A DNA stretch of 15,157 bases, taken from the NCBI GenBank assembly GCA_037447655.1, contig JBBHKE010002384.1, positions 1 to 15,157 on the forward strand. Reading direction: 5' to 3'. The translations under genes and the position numbers were made by a program. The stretch comes from Zygnema cylindricum (Eukaryota > Streptophyta > Zygnematophyceae > Zygnematales > Zygnemataceae). This document shows, piece after piece, positions 1 through 8,988 of this stretch (position 1 is its first letter; every line of letters begins with the position of its first letter). The notes under the pieces are model-generated. The model was given only the letters and a program-made list of their open reading frames with translations. It had not been told where the DNA came from and searched no databases.

Positions 1-43
1 CCCTACCTCCCTCCCTCCCTCCCTCCCTCTCTCCCTCCCTCAC
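1..43. repeat. CCCT/CCTCCC tract at start of intron 9
   Basis: Nearly pure CCCT units (GGGAGG on the coding strand) begin right after the exon 9 donor GTGAGG. The tract runs off the window's left edge, so its full length is unknown. Confidence 0.85.
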
Positions 44-289
44 CTATTATTCCCCGTCACGAGATCCGACAAATTTAGCGTGGCATTATATACAGATCCC
101 ATATAATCCAAAATATGTCCTTTGTCTTCTAGTGCCGAATCCGAGTGAACGGCACTCCTTCCTTTCACTTTCACCGTTTGAACGGAACGGAAAGTGTCGG
201 ACATGGAGAAGTCAGCCATGGCCGCCCTCTTGCCTTTCTCGAGAGTCGTCGTGAGAAACTCTTCCCGTAAAATAGGAATTTTCATTTCC
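44..289 (-). CDS. PARP1: PARP1 exon 9: end of BRCT and start of WGR
   Basis: Encodes residues 566-646. 'IPILREEFL' is the last BRCT strand and helix. After a short spacer, '[16 protein letters not shown]' opens WGR at about 603, followed by '[15 protein letters not shown]'. The acceptor is TTTTCAAG| (non-consensus A before AG) and gives phase 2 to complete Lys565. The donor AATAG|GTGAGG ends the exon in phase 2, which would fit a Ser codon as in the family's NSYY. The rest of WGR and the catalytic domain lie outside the window. Confidence 0.94.
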
Positions 290-3200
290 CTTGAAAAGAA
301 AAACCGATTAGAATAGTTGTATTAAGAAGAATAATAGTCGAAATACTTATAAGAATAATAAAATAGTGGTTACATTAAGAACAACAATAGTCGAATACTA
401 ATAAAAATAATAAAATATAGGTTACATCAAGAAGAATAATATTCAAAAATACAAATAAGAACAATAAAATAGTGGTTATATTAAGAAGAACAATAGTCAA
501 AATACTAATAAGAATAATGAAATAGTTCTAATTAGGGGTTTTGTGTCTAAGAAAAAGTAATAGGAACTGATATAATAAGAAGACCAATAGTCGTATAAAA
601 AAAAAAAAAAAAAGTTGCCAGTAGGGATGTTTATCGTGTCAATAGTTGCAATACAAAGAAAGTTAATAAAAGTAGGGATGTGTATCTCGCCAAATAAGAA
701 TAATTATAATAAGCCAAAAAATGGCCATAAAACCATTAAGAATAATAATTTCAATACAAATAATTGTACGTAGGGATGGGTATTGTGGCACATGACAAAA
801 CCCAGTAAGGATAGTCATAATAAGAAGAACATTAGTATATGAGTTTATTGGACTCTTTTCTGAAGGAAAATAATAGTTTTAATACTAACAAGGTCAATAA
901 AAACAGTCGTATATAGAAATCGGTGTCGTGCCACATAAGAATAACAATAATAAGAAGAACAATAGTCGTAAGGCTAGTAAAAATAATAAAAACAAAATAG
1001 TTGTAAGTATTGTCACAATCGCATCCCAATACACCATAGGACAGGTCCGATTTTTGCGATGTGTATCGGCTCACTAGGTATTCTCATTTAACTTTTATTC
1101 GTCGTCTTTGGTCATCTTTTGGTCATCTTTTGGTCATGCTTTGATCATGTTTGGGTCATGTTTTGACCATCACTCGGTCATGTTTTGGGGATTTTTAGGT
1201 CATTTTTTGTCCTGTTTCGGCCATGTTTTGGTCATGTTTTGGCCGTGTTTTGGTCATGTTTTGGTCATCTTTCAGACACGATTTGGCCATTTTTCTGGTC
1301 ATTATTTGGTCATGTTTTCTATAATTTTTTTGGTCATGCTTTCTATAATTTTTTTGGTCATTTTCTGGTCATTTTTAGGTCATGTTTTTGTCATTTTATT
1401 TCGGATGACATGACCAAAAGATGACCCAAAAAAAAAATGTTAACTGAGAAAATGTCTACCGTTGATACACTGTGGTGATGCGTTTCCAAAAAAAACTTAA
1501 CAAAAGAAAAAAAAAAAAAAACTAAAAAAAAAAAAAAAAAAAATTTTTTTAAAAAAAATTTAAAAAATTTTTTTTTTTAATATTAACTTTTTTTTTGGTT
1601 TAAAAAATTGGGGTTATTAAAAAAACCCAAAAAAAAAAAAAAAAAAAAAAACCTAAACAAAAAAAAAAAAAAACTTTCCAATCTTACTTGGCTTGGAGAA
1701 GTTTTGGATTTTGCTGTTCCGCCTCCTCATTGGTCGAAATCACACAGCTGGTGGCTGGAAAAGATGCCCAAGAAAACAAAAAAAGCAAAGGAATAAAAAT
1801 AGGGAGTAAAAAGAGATAAAACAACATAAAAAAGAAATTAAAACAGAGAAAATGGAGACAAACCACACGTAAAAGTAGAAACCAAAACGTTGAAACAGAG
1901 ATGGACATGGGTTTTTTAGGGACTGAACCATCCCACTCTCCCTCTCTCTCCCCCTTTTTCACGTCCTCTCCCCACCTGAAGAAATTGAATTCTGTAGACG
2001 CCCTCCGGCCTTCTCAATTCTTTCCTTCCAGTCACTCTGAAAAAGACCACAAAAAACAAAAATCAAATACAGATATACTGAATATATACTGATTATATAT
2101 AAATTATATACGGATAAATCTACTGAATATGTACTAATTATGTATAAATTATATACGGATATATATACTGAAAATATACTGATTATATACAAGATATATA
2201 TACTGAATCAATATTGCGAATTTAAAAAAATCTTTCAATTTCTCCGATCTTAAAAAAAGTCACTAAAAGCTATTGAGCCCTCTCCTTCTTTTTTTAGCTT
2301 AAAACTCATTTAACTTATTTGAACTTAAGATTCGATTTGGTGAAACTAAGAAGGAAACTATCAAAGAAAAAGGACAAAAAGATTATATGCAAATTATATA
2401 CGGATGTATAAACTGAAAATATACTGATTATATACAGATATATTTACTGACTATATACTGATTATATACAAATATACATACTGAATCAATATTGCGAATT
2501 TTAAAAAGTTTTTTGGTTTCCCTGATCTTTAAAAAAGTCATTAAAAGCTATTGAGCCCTCTCCTTCATTTTTTAGCTTTAAACTCATTTAACTTATTTGA
2601 ACTTAAGATTCGATTTGGTGAAACTAAGAAGGAAACTATCAAAGAAAAAGGACAAAAAGAAAAAGGAAAAAGGAAACAAGAGTTGAAAAAAAAAAAAAGG
2701 AGAGAGCAAAAGAAAAGAAAAATAAATGTGAAAAGAGATTAGAGATGAGAGAAAGAGAAAAAGAGAGAGAGAGGGAGGAGGGAGGAAGAGGGAGGGAGGG
2801 AGAGGAAGAGGGGAGAGGGAGAGGGAGAGGGAGAGGGAGAGGGAGAGGGAGAGGGAGAGGGAGAGGGAGAGGGAGAGGAGAGGGAGAGGGAGAGGGAGAG
2901 GGAGAGGGAGAGGGAGAGGGAGAGGGAGAGGGAGAGGGAGAGGGAGAGGGAAGAGGGAGAGGGGAGAGGGAGAGGGGGAGAGGGCGAGGGAAAGGGCGAG
3001 GGAAAGGGCGAGGGCGAGGGCGAGGGCGCGGGAGAGGGCGAGGGCGAGGTCGCGGGAGAGGGCGAGGGCAAGAAAGAGGGAGAAGGCGAGGGAGAGAGAG
3101 AGGGAAAAGTACAAGCAGAGAGAGAGAGAATGGGAGAGAGAGACATATAGTAAAACTAACCTGAGTTTCCTTAAGTTTCCCTACAAATGCAATCCGTAGA

Positions 3201-6200
3201 CCTTCCAGAGGTTTCTCGGAAGTTTCCCCCTCAGGTAAAAGTCCCTTCTCCTGTGTGACTTGTGCAGACGTTTTAACCACCGTTGAAACCTTTCTTGGAG
3301 GAGGTAATAATCTTTCCACCCGTTTAAACCCCTTGCTTTTTTTCAATTTTTCCTCCTCCTCCTTCCATTTCTGTCATAAAGAGAGAGATAGAAGGGAGGG
3401 GGAGCGAGAGAGAGAGGGGAGAGGGAAGAGGGAGAGGGAGCGGGGAGGGAGAGGGAGAGGGGGAGACGGAGAGAGGGAAAGGAGAAGAGGGAGAGAGTGA
3501 GATGGGAAGATGGGGAGAATGGAGAGATGGGGAGAGCGGGAGATTGGGTGTTGGGGAGAGAGATAGAGGAAGAGGTAGAAAGGGAGAGTGGGAGTGAGAA
3601 AGAGAGAGAGAGATGACGAGGGATAGAGGGAGGGTAGAGAGGGAGAGAAAGAGAGCGGGAGGAGAGAAATATCTTCATGCACTCAAAAATCACAATAAAT
3701 GACCCTTATGATTAAGAGGTAAAAATCCACTGACAAACCCAACTTTTTTTCCTTTTTTTTTACTTTTTTGCGACAAATTACTTCTCGTTATGAAAATGAT
3801 GACAAATCTCCACATTTCTTGTCGGAATTAAAACCCAGCCTCCCTCTCACCCCTCCCCTCTCTCCCTATCCTTCGCTCCCCTCCTCCCCCACTGTCCCGG
3901 TCCTCCCTCTTCCCCTGTCCCACTCTCTCCCTCTCCCCATCTCCCCCTCTCCCGCTGTCCCCCTCTCCCCCGCTTGTTTCAGATACTTCAATCTTAGTTT
4001 AGGGTTCTTGTATTAATCCAGTTTCAGCTTCAGTTTTCATCGTTACTTATAAGTATTATTATTATTCTTATTATAGTTACTTATTTACTTATGAATATTA
4101 TTTTTATTTTTATTATTCTTACGACTACACTGCCCATCTCTATTAGTGGTTATTACACTAATTCAATCGCGAATGTTATTTACTAAAAGTCATAATATAG
4201 TGTTAATAACACTTTTTTATAACACTATTTAAAGGAAGGGATAACAGGTCGTCACGTTTCCCTACACTAAATTAGTACTGTACATTCTAATTTGTACTTA
4301 CACAAACAATTTCTTTACACTTATAACAAAGAGCAGTATAGTTTTTAAATTATGGTTAAAAATTAGAATACAAAATATACATAGTATTCTATTCATGTAC
4401 TTGTATTCTATTCATGTACGAAGTATTTTACTCATGTACACTGCATTCTGTTCATGACACGGTATTTATGTATATAGTATTTTAGCACTCAATTCATGTA
4501 CATAATATTCTTTAAATTAACATAGTGTTCTATTCATGATCAGAGTATTTTATTCATGTACTAGTATTCTATTCATGTACAAAGTACTCTATTTTTGGTA
4601 AGTTCTAGTTCCTCATTAACGCTAGTTTATGTTCAGGGCCAGAAAAATCGGCACCGAATTAGTGTTATAACGCTATATAGCAATTCACGGTGTGGCTTAG
4701 AAACGTTTTAGCTCACACTCCACAGTAAATATGGTTTCAACATCCAAAACTGTATTTTACGGCAATTTTTGCCTCTTGTCAAAGCATCAAGTTAGGAAAA
4801 GTTTTTCGATCATACTTTCCTTTTGCTTTTGCGTCCATTTCATGGCTTCCAACCCAGAAACTTAATACCTCTCCCCCTCTCCCTCTCCCTCCCCCTATCC
4901 CTCTCCCTCTCCTTCTCCCTTCTCCCTCTCTCACCTTGAGATACAGGTTCTCCGTATCCTTGGGAATTTTCCAATCGCCGGCTTTCCGGACGTCTTCTCG
5001 AGTCGTAAAACTACATTTTGACCATGCGGAAAGAAAACCTCGACATCTATATTGACCGTCCGAGTATTCCATTGGACCACTACAAAGAGAACATTTAGAA
5101 AGAGGTCCAAATAACATCCCGTCGGCACATCTCTCTCTCAATTCGTGCTCCGATCCCATTTGATCTTGACCGTTGATCGAAAGCATTTCTCGAAGAAGGG
5201 TTTTGGGAACGTTTTTGGTTAAATTGTCTTTTATTTCCCAGATTTTTTTCGTCTGGGCTTCCATTTGTTTGTTGAGTTTGACATCTTCCAAGGAGATCAC
5301 GGAAATCGATGTCTCTTTTCCGGTTTTTTTCGTCTCTTTTTCGGGTTTTTTATCGACGGAAGAGGACAATTGTTCCGTTTTTGGTTTCGGAATATCGGGT
5401 TTGGAGTTATCAACTTTTTTCCCCTTTTGAAGCTTATTTTCTTTGTTTTCACCATCCACTCCATCATTGTCCTTCGAGGAAGATCCTTTCGTGTTTTTTG
5501 AATTCTTTCCTTCCTCTTTTTTGCCTTTAGTTTCACCTTTCTTCTCCAATTTCGCCTTCTGTTTCCTCTCATTTTCTAGTTCTTCTTCGTCTTTTTTGTT
5601 AGTTTTCCTTTTCTTAGATTTCGGTTCCTCTGATTTCATTGGTTCTGAACTACTCTTGTCTCCTGTAAATCCCAAATTGATAAAATAAGTAAACATATAT
5701 AAACGTAAACATAAATAATAATAACCAAACATAAACGTAAGCAGTAAAAAGAAACCTTCCAATAATGCAATCAAATTAACGGCCAATTTTTCATCGAACA
5801 CGTATTCTCTTTTAAGAACCTCCTTCCGAAATCGCAAAACTGAAGGCAAAAAAAAAAAAAGCAATTTTTGAAAGTGACCCAACTTACGTTTTCCTCCTAC
5901 TTTTCCTTTGGTTTCTCCAGATGGACCTTTAGTCATGGTTATCACTTTCTCCTGGTCCTCCTTTTTAAGAGTTTCCCATCCTGGGAGATTTTCCCATGGC
6001 TCCTTCCAATCTCCACTTTCCACCATACATTCTAAATGGCACCATAAAGGAACCTTTTGCCCTCTCCATTTCGACAATTTCCCACCTCGAATCTGAAAAA
6101 TTTAAATGACAAAGAAACGAGGAAATAAAAAAGGGCAAACAAAAAAGGACAAACGCAAAAAGGACAAACAAAAAAAGGAAACGAAAGAAGTATGTGTTTT

Positions 6201-8776
6201 GTTGTTTAACCTTTCACACCTTTTTCTCAGGTTAAAATGGAAGTCAAAACAAAAAAAAGGGAAATATAATGGAGTTGTTTCTCCACCTTGACATTTTTCC
6301 AATTCGAATCAGAAAAAATCAAATTACAAAGAAACCAAAAAAGGGCAAAAAAAAAAGGGAAACAGAAGCAAGTAGGTGGTTTTGTTGTTTGAACTTTTAC
6401 CCATTTCAACATCTTTTCCAAATTAACTCTGGGAAAAAAAAATGGCAAAGAGAAGGGAGAGCAAAATAGAAGAAAGAAACGGAAACAAAATTGAGAAACG
6501 GGAAAAGTGGGTGTTTTGTTGATTAATCTTTTCCAAGTTTTCCCAGGTTCAAATTTGGAAAGACAAAAAAGAAAAAAAGAAACAGAGTGGGTGTTTTGTT
6601 GTTTAATAGTCCGTATCCATTTTCACAAAATTCATTTCAAAGACAAACAAAACAAGCCTGTCATTCAATGCTGTATACATTCTAGCAATTATTATTTTAG
6701 ACAGTCAAAGAAAAGACTTTATATAGTCTTGAAATCCATATGCACATCATTTTTGACTCGGGCAAACTTCTCTTCCAATTTACACTTGGAATAAACGAAA
6801 TTATAAAAGCATAAAAAGATGTGTGATTTTGAAATGAATTTTCTGGGCTTCACATTATGTAATACGTTTTTTACCATAATTACTTTGGTTTTAAAGTAAA
6901 AAAAATAGTGTGAATTTGGTCCCACATTAATGGTGGTGAGAAGTCGAATCAGTGAGATCGATCTGTAATGAGATTTGATAATTAGTGTTGATCACTAGAT
7001 ATTGTCAGGACAGGAAAAAATTAAGACACAAATTTTGATTTTTAATTAGTGTGGCCCGTACAGATGTTAGTAAATAGCTGTATATGAGATGTTAGACAAA
7101 CATCTCAGAACTCACTTGAGCCACATGCCTCCAGTAGATGTAGATCTGATGCTATTGTTATAAAAACATTCCAATGTTTTTATAAGAGAATCGTTACATA
7201 GAACAACTCTTTTGACATTATTGTATCAATCTTAATATTTTCTTGAAACATTTTTACATATTCTTGTTACATTCTTTAATTGCTCCTGTTATATTATTGT
7301 TGCATTCTTCCAATATACTTGTAATATTTGGTAAGGTTCTTGTTAATGTTTTTTTGTAATGGTGAAAATAGTGTTTTGTTAAAAGGTATGCGTGAAAGCA
7401 TAGGATATGGAGTGGACAAGAAAACCCACTTAGCTTCAAGCTCGAAAAGTTGAAGCTTGATATTTTTACACCATCTACCGCAATAAGTGTGGATCACACT
7501 ACGCTAGATGTTGAAATTTTGACCTCATCATTTAGTGACCCACAACCATTATTAAACCCACACTACATGAGGTCATTCCCATCTAATCAAAAACCATTGA
7601 AGTGGCCAACTAATTTCTTACCCTTTTTAATTTGAGCCCACAGTAATTATGATAGAAAGTATACTATTGTGAACTATAAGATCACCAACAAACAAACTAC
7701 ACGGTGTATCGCTATTAGTGTTAATGTTTTTCTTTGCCACTTAAAACATCTTCTCTCCTTGCACACTTGTCCGATTTTCAACTAGAGACGGCCAATTAGA
7801 AGGCGAGAATCTTACCTTTCAAACGCAACCGTCAGATTAACAATCCGACATCCGTGCACAAAGAAAAGATGTTTTAAGTGGCGGAAAAAAGTTTAACACT
7901 AATAGCGATACATGGTGTAGTTCTTATTTGACCTACCTCTCACTTTTGAAAATGAAAAGATGTTTCAAAATGGCGAAAACTTAAAAAGCATTAACACTAA
8001 TAATGATACACGGTGTAGTTCTCATTTTGACCTTCCTCTTACTTTTGAAAAATGGGGAGTTTCCATTCGTTCTCACCTCTCCCTTGTCTATTTTCTTGTC
8101 ACACTTTCTACATTTCGCTCGACCGCTTATAGAATACTCTATAATAAATTCTCCTCCTTCATCATCCTCCTCGCCCTTGACTCCCTCTCCTTCCTCGCTT
8201 TTCTCTACCCCTCCTTCAATGTATTTGTTTAGTCTCTGCTGATCCTCCCATCGCAAAGTGTCGAAGTCTTCCACATCTCCAACGCTGCAGGAGGGGGAGG
8301 GGGGGAGAGAGAGGGAGAGGGAGAGGGACAGGGAGAGGGAGAGGGAGAGGGAGAGGAAAGAAAAAGGGGAAAGGATGGAATAGAGATAAAGGAGGGTAAG
8401 GAGAGACAAGGGAGGGACGAAGAGGACTTATGGCTGCACTCAATATTTCCTTCACACAAAGAAAAACCATAATTGAAAAGAACAGGAACTACAAAAATTA
8501 CAAAACAGTACCAAAGTGCAGAAAAAAGTACAGAAAGGTATAGAAAAGGTACAGAAAATTACTTGCTAATCCTCCTTGAAACCAAAAAAGCTTCAAATTT
8601 GAGAAAGGGATTTTAATATACCTTTTAAAGAAATTGGCCTTTTTTAAAGCACAGCTAGCATGGTGCCACATCTGCCATAGTAAAAGTAGAGGAGAGTGAG
8701 TGTGTATAAGTGTTCGAGAGAGGAAGTGAGGGGGGGTGAGAGAATTGGTGATAAAGCGAGGAGGGAGAAAGAGAAG

Positions 8777-8853
<77 letters not shown>

Positions 8854-8921
8854 CATGGGTATGCCTGTCAAAATCCGAGAACAAAGAGAGAAAGAGAAAG
8901 AGAGTGAGAGAAAAGAGAAAA

Positions 8922-8988
<67 letters not shown>

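Noticed and set aside
1-43. Telomere-like repeat at the window edge
   Set aside because: The CCCT/CCTCCC units do not match plant (TTTAGGG) or other known telomere repeats and lie inside a PARP1 intron.
1108-1424. Open frame of 101 codons rich in F, G, H, V
   Set aside because: Arises from the GGTCATGTTTT repeat; no start context or domain.
1440-1490. Possible extra BRCT exon on the minus strand
   Set aside because: The phase of exons 8 and 9 joins exactly to give Lys565 and continuous BRCT similarity, so no exon is missing between them.
2593-3346. Long Ser/Pro/Leu and Arg/Gly/Glu open frames on both strands
   Set aside because: They are translations of GGGAGA/GGGCGA repeats. Only the 3161-3370 part of the minus frame is coding, as exon 6.
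4779-6077. Taking the 432-codon frame as a single exon
   Set aside because: It includes a hydrophobic 75-residue insert with clean splice sites at both ends, and its tail runs into a GA repeat after the exon 5 donor. The spliced model fits PARP1 much better.
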